The notes below the pieces were generated by a model. It ran no database searches. It was not told the DNA's origin and saw only the letters and a program-made list of their open reading frames with translations. Shown piece by piece: positions 10,690-21,100 of a stretch of 64,000 bases of DNA. A program made the position numbers and the translations under genes. This DNA is from Chitinophagaceae bacterium (GTDB taxonomy: Bacteria > Bacteroidota > Bacteroidia > Chitinophagales > Chitinophagaceae). The number at the start of each line of letters is the position of its first letter. Position 1 is the first letter of the stretch. The stretch lies in the NCBI GenBank assembly GCA_016720825.1, contig JADKJV010000003.1, positions 62,001-126,000 of the forward strand, written 5' to 3'.

Positions 10690-13282
10690 TTAGAAGCGCA
10701 GTGTTACGCTGGAGAAAAAGTTCAGGCCATAAGCATAATAGAGTTTGGCCGGGAATTTATTAACCAGGATGGGGTCAGCAGATGAAGTCTGCGCATCATA
10801 ACGCAACTGCTCATAACCGCCTGTAACGATATCTTTATTATTAAGGATATTGTTTACACCCACGTTAAACACGAGGTAAGTGGCTTTCTTATTAATCTCC
10901 CATGCTTTGGGAAGTTTCAGAATAACCGCCAAAGAAGTCCACGGTGTACTGTGCATCAAATTTGGTCTGGTCGAAAATCTGGTTGTAACCGGCAGAACCG
11001 GGTGCAACGAATTTCAATGCATCCCAGGTGCGGCGCAGGGGATTCATGCTCAGGTATGACTGGTCGAAATAATTTCCGGTCAGGCTCACAAACCAGAATT
11101 TGGGTGAGCGGTAGTTGATACCAAAGCTGTATGCTTCCATCGGTGTGGAAGGCAGGCGGAAGTTTTCCATGTAGATCAGCTGCTGTCCGATCACAGAAGA
11201 ACTGTTATCTACGGTGATCACTGCATTCTGTTTGCTGTCATAATAATAACGGCCCAGTGCAGCGGCAGCATTTAAAGTGATGGTTGGTGTAACACGGGCT
11301 TCTATTCCGAATTCACCGCCGAAATGCAGTTTGTTGATTCCGCTGATGGCATAGTTTACAAAGTTCTGGTAGGTATCATGGTAGAATGACATGACATCCA
11401 TGGCGTCCTGGAACCTGGTATAATAACCACCGATGCGGATTTTGAATTTGGGGGAGTTCATGATATAGCCCGCTTCAGCAGTCTGGATGGTTTCGCTGGT
11501 CACATCATTCTGCTGGGTGTTGCGTGTACGGGGGGAAACAAACACGTTCTCGAAATAAGGAGCACGTGTGAGGTAAGCCGCATTGGCATATATATAATTA
11601 CGTCCGTTGATTTTGTAAGTCAGTCCGCCCTTACCACCGTAATTGATGAATTCGTTCACGGTTCCTTTTCCGTAAGAGTCGTTGGGGAACAGACCGTTTT
11701 TCACGTTACCGCTGCGGTAGAACTGTGTGCGGGAAACGGTACCGGCCAGGAAGAAGTCCACTTTATTGAACTTGAAAACACCCTGGGCCCAGGCTTCAGC
11801 TTTGTTGATATTGATATTATAGTCGTAACCGAACTTGTCGCCTTCGTGCAGGATGCGGTTGGGATTCTCAACATCAAACTGGTTAGCGATATTATCAACC
11901 GGGTAATCCCTTTCAGCAAACTGGTTCAGGTTAACATAGAATTCACCACCGAGCAAATCATCCACTTTTTTATAGTAATGGTTTTTCTGCATCTGGTAGG
12001 AAGCACCGGCAGTGAAGTCAATCTTATCACCGAATTTGGTATTGATCACAGAGTTTGCATTGAAACGCTGTGTATTGAAGATACGTTCTTCAACGATATA
12101 GCGGGAAAGATGTCCTGTTACATTGTTACCGGGAACCCCGTTTACGTTATTGATCGTGGCCATGCTGGCACGGTTCACGTTGTAGAGGTTTTGCCAGTTG
12201 ATCTGGCGGTAAGCGATGTTATTCTTCATGAGGTCGTATACCATTTGTCCCTGTACCGGATCGGGTGTGCTGCTCCATACAGAAGTATAGCTGGGGAGGT
12301 AGCGGTAATAATCCGGACGCGGGTCAGCGGCATTATACCAATCGAGTGCAGTCACACTGCGGTTGCCAAAGGTGTAACCGGCAGCCGTGGTGATCGTGGT
12401 ATTATTATTCAATCTGAAATCATGTGTGAGGATTGCCACAGGCTGGTGGCTGCGTGCGATGCTGGCGTTTCTTTTCACACCATTCTGGTAGCCCCAGTTG
12501 GGATTGTAGTAGTTGGTACCAGACAGTTGAACCATTTCTGATACAGCTGTTCCCTGGCGGCCGTTTTCTGTGGGTGCACCAAAAACAGTGAGGGAGATCA
12601 GGTGGTTTTGTCCGATGCGTTTGTCAACGGCAGCAAAGTAGCCCCATCCGTCGTAATAAGTTCCTGGAACATAACCTTCACCTGCCCAGCGGCGGCTGCC
12701 ACTGAAGCTGAATGCCCAGCCTTTTTTGCTGAGACCGGTGGAATGGGTGATCATCATCCGGTTATTGTAGTTCCGGTTTGAAGATGCGTAGCTGAAACTG
12801 GTTTGTGCACGCTGGCGGCTGGCGCGTGAATCAATATTGGTATTGCTGCCAATGTCGCCGAATGCAAATGTGTTATTGCGCAGACCCCAGGATACATCCC
12901 GGTTACGCATTACATCATTCAGTCCGCCCCATAAACCAAAAGGCGTAAAACCATTATCGAGGTTATCCATCGGGATACCGTTCATGTATGTGCTGAAAAG
13001 ATCGTTATCGTAACCTTTGATCTTGAAGCGAACGGCGCTGAAATTAAAAGAAGCTGCGGAATAGAATGGATCCCTGCCGGCAGTCAGCAGAGATGATGTG
13101 TTCTGGCTTCCACCATCACCCAGGTCATTCTCATCCAGTGAAACAGTAGGTATATTTTCAAGTACCCCTTCTTTCACATCTTCGGTGCCCGTGGTGTCTT
13201 TTTTCGGAGTCGGATCGGTCTGTGCCATTGCAGCGGAAGTGACACAGCAAAACAGCAAGAGCAGTAATCTTGATTTAAGCAT
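10690..13282 (-). CDS. TonB-dependent receptor, frameshifted near the C-terminus
   Basis: Outer-membrane gated channel importing a large substrate with energy from TonB. The ATG at 13282 (MLKSRLLLLLF... AMAQ) gives a clean signal peptide; a TTG 18 bases earlier is a weaker start. The plug includes VRFKIKGYDNDLFSTYMNG and MDNLDNGFTPFGLWGG, followed by about 700 residues of barrel strands. The frame ends falsely at 10892 (FFGGYSETSQS). About 10920 the reading shifts to KLPKAWEINKK, continuing to the expected aromatic C-terminus SSVTLRF at 10690; two bases appear to be missing there. No carboxypeptidase-like N-terminal domain is seen. It heads an operon with two DUF5689 lipoproteins and faces a secreted EEP nuclease. 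Confidence 0.9.
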
Positions 13283-13305
13283 GTTAATTTTTTTTAGCAA
13301 GGGAG

Positions 13306-13313
13306 CAAAATTA
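13306..13313 (-). promoter_or_regulatory. -7 element of the receptor operon (TAATTTTG)
   Basis: On the minus strand TAATTTTG fits TAnnTTTG and lies 24-31 bases before the ATG at 13282. The upstream -33 box is T-rich but not canonical. It supports the ATG at 13282 as the start. Confidence 0.45.
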
Positions 13314-13388
13314 TGAAGGATAGGCCTACTATTCTAAAAAAGATAGGCACATAATAAAAGCTTAATGTGTACCACATACCAATCAATT

Positions 13389-13419
13389 ATTGCCTGATCC
13401 TTTTGTTTCTGTAAGTTTG
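13389..13419 (+). promoter_or_regulatory. Promoter of the secreted EEP nuclease (TTG - 20 bp - TAAGTTTG)
   Basis: TTG at 13389-13391 and TAAGTTTG at 13412-13419 are separated by 20 bases, matching the Bacteroidota -33/-7 arrangement. The leader to the ATG at 13443 is short. This promoter is divergent from that of the receptor operon, with about 76 bases between the two -7 boxes, so shared control is possible. Confidence 0.5.
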
Positions 13420-13442
13420 CCGTCCATTGATGCGAATCATTT

Positions 13443-14502
13443 ATGAAAAAAAGCTTTCACTATCAGCCTATTGCTTGTTTTTGCAATGACTGCCCGCAGT
13501 CAGGTCAAACAATTCAAGCCGATTATCATCAGTTTTTATAATCTCGAGAACTTTTACGATACGCTCGATAATCCGGCAGTGAGTGATGAAGAATTTGTGC
13601 CCAACGGCCCGCGCAATTACAATACCGAAGTGTATTTTGATAAAGTAACCAAACTCGCTACTGTCCTTTCGCAAATTGGCACGGAAGTCAACCCTGATGG
13701 ACCTGCTGTAATCGGTGTTGCAGAGGTGGAAAATGACACGGTTCTGAATGATCTTATCCATAATAAACTGATTGAAAAAAGGGGATATAAAATCGTGCAT
13801 TACGATTCAAGAGATGTGCGTGGTGTGGATGTGGGTTTGTTGTATAATCCCAAGTATTTTTCAGTGGAAGCAAGCGACAAACTGTTTGTACAGTTACCCG
13901 GTGGTTCAAAAGATTCTTATTTCACCCGGGATGTGCTTTGGGTAAAAGGCAAACTGGATGGTGAAACGATTCATATTTATGTAAACCACTGGCCCAGCCG
14001 GGTGGGTGGTGAAGTACGTTCTGCCCCAGCGCGTGCCGCAGCTGCAAATGTGGTAAAACACCACATGGACAGCATTGCCAAAGCCGACGGATTCCAGAAG
14101 GTGGTGATCATGGGTGACCTGAATGATGATCCCGTGAGTCCGAGTGTGGCCAAAGTGCTTAATGCAAAAGAAAAAACAGAAGATGTTGCATCCGGTGGTT
14201 TATTCAATCCCTGGATTTCTCAGTATAAAAAAGGATATGGCACGCTGGCTTACCAGGATGCCTGGGGTTTGTTTGACCAGATCCTGATCAGCCAGTCATG
14301 GCTCAATAAAAACCAAAACGGCGCATTTTTCTACCAGCAGCATATTTTCAACCGCGAATACCTCGTCGAAAATAAAGGCCGCTACAAAGGCTACCCGATG
14401 CGCACGTGGGATGGTAATACTTACCGAGGAGGTTACAGTGATCACTTTCCGACATACATTGTGATGTTGAAGAAGGTGGAGCCGGGGAAGAAAGCATTTT
14501 AA
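13443..14502 (+). CDS. Secreted endonuclease/exonuclease/phosphatase family protein, frameshift in signal peptide
   Basis: EEP-fold phosphodiesterase of about 352 residues, probably an exported nuclease or phosphatase. Motifs: FYNLENFYDT (Asn/Glu metal site), VIGVAEVEND, VDVGLLYN, IYVNHWPSR, VVIMGDLND and GGYSDHFPTY (terminal catalytic Asp-His). The clean frame starts at 13471, inside the signal peptide. The natural start is the ATG at 13443: with one A fewer in the seven-A run at 13446-13452 it reads MKKAFTISLLLVFAM then TARSQ, a normal Sec signal. As written, the ATG frame stops quickly. This is a sequencing error or slippage at an A-tract. It is divergent from the receptor/DUF5689 operon, suggesting it digests the substrate that the receptor imports. 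Confidence 0.85.
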
Positions 14503-14509
14503 TAATTAA

Positions 14510-14700
14510 TGTGGAAAGGTGACAAATGCGGAAATGTGAGAATTAGGAAATGTCAGCCAATCCAACTTGCTAATGTGCCAATTTTAGATCGACTAAATAA
14601 TTTAGCCGGTTTATAGGATTGATTACAGGTCTATTTTGACATGCACTTTCAATGAAGTATTTTCACATTTCTACATTAGCACATTTTCACATTTAATTGA
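14510..14700. repeat. Family C interspersed repeat (CACATTNN, period 8)
   Basis: The 393-base gap before rpsF begins with repeated AATGTGNN-type words on the left (GGAAATGTGAGAATTAGG, GCTAATGTGCCAATT) and their inverse on the right (TTTCACATTTCTACATTAGC, ACATTTTCACATTT). The two arms form an imperfect dyad of about 190 bases. No gene is supported here. Confidence 0.7.
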
Positions 14701-14771
14701 CTTTCAATCAATTACAATCAGCGCTGTTGTTTATTTTTTCCTCCTCCCTGAAAATTTCCGCCAATTAGCCC

Positions 14772-14779
14772 TATCTTTG
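14772..14779 (+). promoter_or_regulatory. -7 element of the rpsF operon (TATCTTTG)
   Basis: TATCTTTG is a good match to TAnnTTTG. It lies about 117 bases before the rpsF ATG, implying a long leader RNA. Confidence 0.55.
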
Positions 14780-14785
14780 CCGCCC

Positions 14786-14895
14786 CAAATCTGTATTCGC
14801 AGATTCTTTCACCGAAGGGTGAATGTCCAATGGGAGAAACCGAATTTAATAACCGTTGAGTACCGGGCTTTCCGGGAAAGACAAAAACAGGTAAA
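14786..14895 (+). promoter_or_regulatory. rpsF leader RNA, possible autoregulatory hairpins
   Basis: Leader of about 110 bases between the -7 element and rpsF. It contains a perfect six-pair hairpin, TTCACC-GAAG-GGTGAA (14808-14823), and a second stem around CCGGGCTTTCCGG before the start codon. S6-S18 leaders in other bacteria bind the S6:S18 complex through a hairpin with a CCG element; ACCG is present here, but homology to that motif is an inference. Confidence 0.35.
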
Positions 14896-15252
14896 ATGAA
14901 CAATTACGAATTGATGGTGATTTTTACCCCCGTCTTAAGTGACGATGAGTTCAAGGCTGAACAGAAAAAGTACACCAAGCTGGTAACAGATGCTGGTGGT
15001 GCTATTGTAGCCGAGAATCCCTGGGGACTGAAATCACTGGCGTACCCGATCCAGAAAAAAACCACAGGCTTGTACTGGGTTATGGAATACAGTGCGTCAT
15101 CCGACTTCAATGAGAAGCTGAAAATCCAGCTTCTGCGTGACGAGAGTGTTCTCCGTCACCTCTGCACAAAACTCGATAAATACGCCGTCGAGTACAATGC
15201 CAAAAAGAGAAGTGGTGTAAAAACTGGAACCGAAAAAGCAGTGGAGGCTTAA
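14896..15252 (+). CDS. rpsF: 30S ribosomal protein S6
   Basis: 118-residue bS6, a small-subunit protein that pairs with S18 on the 16S rRNA platform. The N-terminus MNNYELMVIFTP and the LAYPIQKKTTGLYWVMEY segment are diagnostic, and the length is normal with a short charged tail (KRSGVKTGTEKAVEA). First gene of the rpsF-rpsR-rplI operon, with rpsR three bases after its stop. No ssb or priB lies between S6 and S18, the usual Bacteroidota order. Confidence 0.97.
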   Translation: MNNYELMVIFTPVLSDDEFKAEQKKYTKLVTDAGGAIVAENPWGLKSLAYPIQKKTTGLYWVMEYSASSDFNEKLKIQLLRDESVLRHLCTKLDKYAVEYNAKKRSGVKTGTEKAVEA

Positions 15253-15255
15253 GAC

Positions 15256-15519
15256 ATGGCAAAAAATGAAATAAAATACCTGACCGCCATTAAAAGCGAC
15301 AAACGTGTTAAGAAGTTCTGCCGCTTTAAGAAATATGGCATCCGTTACATCGATTATAAAGATGTAGAGTTCCTGAAAAAATTCCTGAATGAGCAGGGTA
15401 AATTATTACCCCGTCGTTTAAGCGGAAACAGCCTGAAATACCAGCGCAAAGTATCTGATGCGGTGAAGAAAGCCCGCCAGATGTGTTTATTGCCTTACGT
15501 AACAGACCTTTTAAAATAA
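15256..15519 (+). CDS. rpsR: 30S ribosomal protein S18
   Basis: 87-residue bS18, partner of S6 on the 30S platform. Typical core KKFCRFKKYGIRYIDYKD, then FLNEQGKLLPRRLSGNS and the C-terminal LLPYVTDLLK. It begins 3 bases after the rpsF stop, indicating translational coupling. Confidence 0.97.
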   Translation: MAKNEIKYLTAIKSDKRVKKFCRFKKYGIRYIDYKDVEFLKKFLNEQGKLLPRRLSGNSLKYQRKVSDAVKKARQMCLLPYVTDLLK

Positions 15520-15593
15520 CCTCACCCTAACCTCCGCAATAACGGGGAGACAGTTCCTTTACCGGGACTGGGTTGGTGAACAAAAAGAGAAAC

Positions 15594-16040
15594 ATGGATA
15601 TTATTCTGATTCAGGACGTCGATAATCTCGGCGCGAAAAATGAAGTGGTAAAAGTAAGGAACGGGTATGCCCGTAATTTCCTGATTCCCCGCCAGCTGGC
15701 TGTTGAGTGCAACTCAAGCAATAAAGCACAGCTGGAAGAAAGGCTGAAACAGGTCCGCAAGAAAGAAGAAAAAATGCTGGCTGAAATCAACAGTGTTATT
15801 GCTAAACTGAAAGAAGCCCCGCTGAAACTCGGTGCTAAAACAGGTACAAGCGGTAAGATTTTCGGCAGCGTTACTTCCCTGCAGATCAGCCGTGCCATCC
15901 GCGAACAGCGTGGATACGAAATCGATCGCCGCAAAATTTCTATCGCTGATGAAGTGAAAGAAATCGGTACTTACAAAGCGGTCATTGAATTCGGCGCAGG
16001 CCAGTCGACTGAGGTTGAATTTGAGGTTGTGGGCGAGTAG
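15594..16040 (+). CDS. rplI: 50S ribosomal protein L9
   Basis: 148-residue bL9, a two-domain large-subunit protein linked by a long helix. The ATG at 15594 (MDIILIQDVDNLGAKNEVV) gives the conserved N-terminus; an in-frame TTG at 15573 would add seven atypical residues and is rejected. The rRNA-binding N-domain contains GYARNFLIPRQLAV, and the linker helix is rich in Lys and Glu. Last gene of the operon, followed by a terminator. Confidence 0.96.
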   Translation: MDIILIQDVDNLGAKNEVVKVRNGYARNFLIPRQLAVECNSSNKAQLEERLKQVRKKEEKMLAEINSVIAKLKEAPLKLGAKTGTSGKIFGSVTSLQISRAIREQRGYEIDRRKISIADEVKEIGTYKAVIEFGAGQSTEVEFEVVGE

Positions 16041-16060
16041 GCTTCAACTAACTAATAATA

Positions 16061-16092
16061 AAAAGCTGTCTCATTTGGGGCGGCTTTTTTTT
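16061..16092 (+). terminator. Terminator of the rpsF-rpsR-rplI operon
   Basis: AAAGCTGTC pairs with GGCGGCTTT (two G-U pairs) around a TCATTTGG loop, followed by eight T. It lies 20 bases after the rplI stop. Confidence 0.85.
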
Positions 16093-16410
16093 AGTGTTGG
16101 AGGTTGAAAGTTGGAGGTTGGAGGTTTATTAAAGTAGAAATGGTATTAAAGAATTGAAACATTCCTAAAATCGCTGTTGGATTGTTGGAGAGTTGGATTG
16201 TTCTGCAAATCGAAAACGCTTTTGATTTTCGTTACAGCGAAATAACCGAACAGTTTTGAAATTTCAATCCAATAGAAAACTACGAACTGAAAGAACAATC
16301 CAACTCTCCAACTCCCGATAGCTATCGGGACCAACATTCCAACTCTTGAATGACACTTCGATCTTTCGGGTTCAACCTCCAACATCCAACCTCCAACTTC
16401 CAACCAAATA
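16093..16410. repeat. Family A interspersed dyad repeat, second copy
   Basis: Left arm of TTGGAGG/TTGGAAG heptamers from 16097, inner blocks AATCGCTGTTGGATTGTTGG and GAACAATCCAACTCTCCAAC, and right arm CGATCTTTCGGGTTCAACCTCC with CATCCAA and CTTCCAA heptamers to about 16405. It shares blocks with 3719-4175, including the CTTTCGGGTTCAACCTCC right arm. A small CCCGATAGCTATCGGGA palindrome (16314-16331) is embedded. The rest of the 612-base gap (16411-16652) is AT-rich leader sequence for the RRM gene. Confidence 0.8.
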
Positions 16411-16652
16411 GGTCAAAATCCCGTCATATTCCCCCCGAATTCGCTCCATAAACCACTCATTACCAACACCCTAATGTTATTTTCTAAGCCAAATCAGGAT
16501 AATTTGCTAAAATCTCCGGAAAAAATACGTTATTTTGTCTTGCTTTTGGTGTTCTTTACAGTTTCACAAGTCCTGAACGATTCGAAAAACCGTAGAATGT
16601 TCAAAGGTTACTGTTTACTGTTGACACTTTTATTTTTTTTAAAACCTCAAAA

Positions 16653-17048
16653 ATGAACATTTACGTAGGAAACCTCAGTTGGAACCTGAAAGATCAGGAT
16701 CTGTCCACCCTTTTCGCTACTTACGGCGAAGTAGGATCAGCAAAAATTGTTACTGACAAATTCACAAACCGCTCTAAAGGTTTTGGTTTTGTTGAAATGC
16801 CTAATGACGACCAGGCCCAGGCTGCTATTGCTGCCCTGAACGGTTCTGAAGTTGACGGCCGTAACATTGTTGTAAACGAATCACGTCCCAAACCCGAAGG
16901 TGGTGGCGGCGGCGGCTTCAAGAAAAGAGGCTTTGGCAGCGGCGGCGGTGGCGGCGGCTACAAAGGTGGCGGCGGCGGCGGCTTTAAGAAAGGCGGCAAC
17001 GGTGGTGGTTACAACCGCGATCGTGGTGGCTTCAACAATGATTATTAA
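16653..17048 (+). CDS. Glycine-rich RNA-binding protein (single RRM)
   Basis: 131-residue cytoplasmic RNA-binding protein. One RRM spans residues 1-80, with RNP2 as IYVGNLSW (residues 3-10) and RNP1 as KGFGFVEM near residue 47. It is followed by an Arg/Lys/Gly-rich tail (GGGGGGFKKRGFGSGG) typical of Bacteroidota and cyanobacterial cold-inducible RBPs, probably an RNA chaperone at low temperature. The coding start overlaps the end of a 60-codon upstream frame (16474-16656) that I do not regard as a gene. The long AT-rich leader may be regulatory. Confidence 0.93.
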   Translation: MNIYVGNLSWNLKDQDLSTLFATYGEVGSAKIVTDKFTNRSKGFGFVEMPNDDQAQAAIAALNGSEVDGRNIVVNESRPKPEGGGGGGFKKRGFGSGGGGGGYKGGGGGGFKKGGNGGGYNRDRGGFNNDY

Positions 17049-17084
17049 TCATCAGGTCAGATAACTGGCCCCACATAAAGCTTT

Positions 17085-17125
17085 AAAGTCTGGTCCTGTT
17101 TGTTCAGGGCCGGACTTTTTTTTTC
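17085..17125 (+). terminator. Terminator after the RRM gene
   Basis: AAGTCTGGTCCTG pairs with CAGGGCCGGACTT (two G-U pairs) around a TTTGTT loop and runs into nine T, 36 bases after the stop. Confidence 0.9.
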
Positions 17126-17140
17126 ACCAAAACTAACACC

Positions 17141-18016
17141 ATGAAATTCTCACCCGTTATTGCAGGTTGTATGAAATGGGGCCGCTGGGGAGCGGGATTT
17201 GATACAGCTGCATACCAGCAAATGATCAACACCTGTGCAGTAAACAAAATCACCAGCTTCGATCACGCAGATATATACGGCGATTATACCACTGAAGAAG
17301 AATTTGGTAAAGCACTCGTCAACATGCCCGGCGTCAGGCAACATGTTCAACTCATCACCAAATGCGGTATCAAAATGGTTGGACCGCAAAGACCGGAACA
17401 CCACATCAAATCATACGACACCAGCAAAGAGTATATCATCCGCTGTGCAGACCGTTCCCTGAAAAACCTGCACACCGATTACCTGGACCTGTTCCTCATC
17501 CATCGTCCCGATCCGCTGATGAACCCGCATGAAATAGCAGAAGCATTAACACACCTGAAGAATGCAGGCAAAGTACTTCACACCGGTGTATCCAATTTCA
17601 CACCATCACAAGTGGCCATGCTGCATGCGGTCATTCCAGTAGAAGTAAACCAGCTTGAAATTTCTGTCACCGCGCTCGATCCATTCCATAACGGACAACT
17701 CGATCAGTGCCAGCAACTGAATATCCACGCCATGGCCTGGGCACCCCTCGGCGGCGGGAATTTGTTTTCAGACAAGCCGGATGAAAAAACAAAACGCATT
17801 CTTGCCGTAGCTGAAAAACTCGGGAAGAAATACAATATCAGTGCTGATAATATTTTACTGGCATTCCTGCATACACATCCGGCGGGGATTATTCCGGTGC
17901 TGGGGACATCTAAATCTATACGGTTGGCTGAGGCGATGAAAGCGGCGGGGGTGAAACTGGAGAGGGAGGAATGGTTTATGTTGTGGGAGGCGTCGAAGGG
18001 GCATCCAGTACCATAA
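17141..18016 (+). CDS. Aldo/keto reductase (YdhF-like)
   Basis: 291-residue NADPH-dependent oxidoreductase of the (beta/alpha)8 AKR superfamily, cytoplasmic. Catalytic residues are visible: DHADIYG (Asp and Tyr, about residues 43-49), the Lys in LITKCGI, and the His in LFLIHRPDP. Cofactor-binding elements include HTGVSNFTPSQ, EVNQLEIS and the C-terminal IPVLGTSKSIRLAEA. The order and length match the E. coli YdhF group. Physiological substrate unknown. It starts 16 bases past the RRM terminator, so it is probably transcribed separately. Confidence 0.92.
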   Translation: MKFSPVIAGCMKWGRWGAGFDTAAYQQMINTCAVNKITSFDHADIYGDYTTEEEFGKALVNMPGVRQHVQLITKCGIKMVGPQRPEHHIKSYDTSKEYIIRCADRSLKNLHTDYLDLFLIHRPDPLMNPHEIAEALTHLKNAGKVLHTGVSNFTPSQVAMLHAVIPVEVNQLEISVTALDPFHNGQLDQCQQLNIHAMAWAPLGGGNLFSDKPDEKTKRILAVAEKLGKKYNISADNILLAFLHTHPAGIIPVLGTSKSIRLAEAMKAAGVKLEREEWFMLWEASKGHPVP

Positions 18017-18058
18017 CTTTTTTACCACCCTCCTTCGCTCCGCTTCGGCGGGCAAAGC

Positions 18059-18091
18059 AAAGGCCACAAGGGTAGAAACCTTGTGGCCTTT
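18059..18091. terminator. Perfect 13-bp hairpin between convergent genes
   Basis: AAAGGCCACAAGG and CCTTGTGGCCTTT form a perfect stem with a GTAGAAA loop. It sits between the stops of the aldo/keto reductase and the alpha-2-macroglobulin gene. Its arms belong to the CACAAAG repeat family (family B), so it may act both as a bidirectional terminator and as a repeat copy. Confidence 0.65.
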
Positions 18092-18129
18092 GTGTATTTC
18101 TTTGTGTACTTAGTGGTTAAATGTATTCC

Positions 18130-21100
18130 TTACTGCACGACCTTCACTATCCCCCCTCCATTATAAGAATGATACTCCCCATTATACATCGCATCTGCAT
18201 TCACAGGTCCCATTTTATAATTACCAGGCGATACCGCACGCACTGCATAATAATACATTTGTTTACCAGTGGTGGCATTGACGAAGAAATGTATCCGGTC
18301 GTCGCGCACATCCATGGCATCGGGTGTGGACGCATCTTTGATCCAGTCCATACCGGGAATTTCTTTCGTACGCGGGTTCTCGATTTCAAAACCAGCGGGT
18401 AAGATATCCGTGATCACAATGTTTTCCACTGAACCGGAATATGTTTTTTCCAGGCTGATACCAACCACGATCAGGTCGTTTTGTTTGAAGGTGTTACCGG
18501 TAATGAGTTTACCATTGCGGTCATAGAAATGACGGCGTACTTTCAGGTAACTGTCTTCTTCTTTATAAGCACCTGATACACTCATGCCTTCACTCTGCCA
18601 GAAATAATACAAACGGCCTGAGCCTTTCACGGTGATATCTGCTTTGTTTCCGCCGAGTGCTTTGGCATCACCGGTCCACTGGCCACCGTCAACTTTGGCA
18701 ATCACTTTACCGTTCACGCTGATTTCAGCGGTGGCGGTTGACTGGTTGGCAGACCTGGCATGTTTACCAAGTGCAAGGAATGCAAAAGCCCTTTCCTGTG
18801 TACTCAGCCACTGGCGTTGTTTCAGTTTATCGGCCACGTGTTTTACCATCGTACCAATCTGTGCATTGCCGGGATCCACATCCAGCAGGGCATTCAGCGC
18901 AATGGCTTCGTCACGTACATCTGAATAATAACTGCCGCCGGTTTGTGCCACGGAAATTTCACCACTGAATGCACCGGGCAGGATGGACGCAAATGATTTG
19001 CGGTCACCGGCAGTTGCATAAGCGGCTGCTAACAAATAACGGCTGTCAAGCGCCAGTAAGGATGCATTGGCTTTATAATAGTTCATCGCAGGTACATTGC
19101 TGCGGCCGGCGAGGGCCAGTACATATAAACCATACGCTACTTCTTTGGGCGCGATTTTTTTATTCTGGTCGCGGTTATAGTAGTACAGGATGGTTTCTTT
19201 AGTCCGTAACCGGTTGTTGATATAATTCAGCATGGTACCGAGGAAACTGTTGTCCACATCAAAACCAGCTTTGCGTGCTTCCAGCAGGAAATGCGCTGCA
19301 TACACGGTCGCCCACCAGTCTTCTTTATCCTGGCCATCCCATAAAGTAACCGCACCGTTATACAACTGGCGCATCTTGATTTTACGGATCGCTTCCTGGA
19401 TATTATTGTTGGCATTCAGCTTCTGCTGGTCTTTGTTCTGCTGTAACAGTTCTGCGATATCCCCGAAATACAATTGAGGGAATGCCGCTGATACGGTTTG
19501 TTCTGTACAACCATACGGATACTGCACGAGGTATTTCAACTGGTCGCCCAGTTCAATTACCGGTGAACGGCTTACGACAAGACTGTAATTCACAGAAGCC
19601 GGCATGAAATCACTCGTACTCATGGTGATCGTTTGCTTGCCACCGGCTGTAATGGAACCGGCACCGGTCATCTTCTGTAAAGTAGAAGGCGGACGCACGG
19701 TAATATCTGTTACATCGGTATATTTTTCACCGAGACCGTTAATGGTAACGGTTACTTTGGCCGTGTTCACGGAAGGATCGGCCATGATGCGGAAAATGGC
19801 AATGGCTTCCCCATTGGCTTTCATGGACACGGTTTGTGTGGCAGCACCTGCAATTTTCAGCGGACCTTCCACGGCAATAGTTGCCGTAGCGGAGGTGCTT
19901 TTTGCAGTAGTGTTTGTCAGCGTGACGGGCACACTCACGGTATCACCGGGACTTAAGAACCTGGGCAGTGCCGTGCTGATTACAATCGGATCAGCCACTG
20001 TCATTGTTTTATCGGCCGCACCAAAATTCTTTCCTTTATATGATAAGGCCATGAGACGGAGTTCACCGCTGAACTGCGGGATATCAAATTCAAACACGGC
20101 TTCACCATTGCTGCCGGCTTTTTAATGCCACCCCAGTAGCTTACCAGTTTCACCCTTTTATTGGGCAAAGGACTGTTCCGCTTGTTGGCAGAAAATTCCT
20201 CGGCAACCATCACCACCGGTGCTGCTCATGCGTGCACGGAGTTCAGCAAACAGCAGCGGGTACATATCAAATGCATTTACCTGCAATGCTTTTTTCTGGT
20301 AGAAATAAGCATACGGATCGGGCGTTTTGAAATCACTCACCTGCAGGATACCATTATCCACTGCAGATAATGTAACATAAGAACCGGGCGATGCTTTCAC
20401 CGTAATCTTCTGGTGGGTTTTGGAACGGACGGATGGCTGTGACACGATTGACACTTCCATCTTCCGGCCTTTTTCTTCCACCATGATATTTTTGAAACCA
20501 TGTGCTACGGTTAAAGGAATGGAAGACACCTCATGCGGTTTGATCAGTGTAGCGGTGATATACGCATTCGGCACATGGTCTGCATTTACACGCAGGTTCA
20601 GTTTGGCTGAACGGTTGGTTACTTCCACATATTCATGGGAGATGATGTGATCGGTTTCCACCGTTACCAGCATATTACCATTGAATGGTGTTTTAAATAA
20701 GGCAGTCACTGATTCACCGGTGGTATATGATTTCTTATCCAGTTCAATATCAATATTACCTTCCCGGTTCACTTCAAATGAAGTGGTTTCCGCGCCATAG
20801 CTGCCATAGCTGTAGAAGCTGCGGCTTACATAGGCTGTGGCACCGGGCTGGTACACACGCAATTCATAATCACCGGGTGTTTTGGGCACACAGGTGTACA
20901 CGGTACCTGCGCCAATACTCACGTTAGACTCGCTCAGCATTTTATCTTCCTGCTGGCTCTGGTAACGGAAATAAGTACCGCTGCGGGTAAGCACTGTACG
21001 GTATTCATGTTTGATCAGTTCAACACGGGCAGTGGCTGAAGCAGCCTTGCCGTCTTTATTCAATGCAGCGAGTTCAAATTTCACCACCTGGTTCAGGGGA

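Noticed and set aside
13468..13800. Minus-strand frame opposite the EEP nuclease
   Set aside because: It shadows a well-supported gene and shows no protein-like motif.
16474..16656. 60-codon frame overlapping the RRM gene start by four bases
   Set aside because: It reads a low-complexity AT-rich leader as hydrophobic residues and has no family features; a leader peptide cannot be excluded but is not supported.
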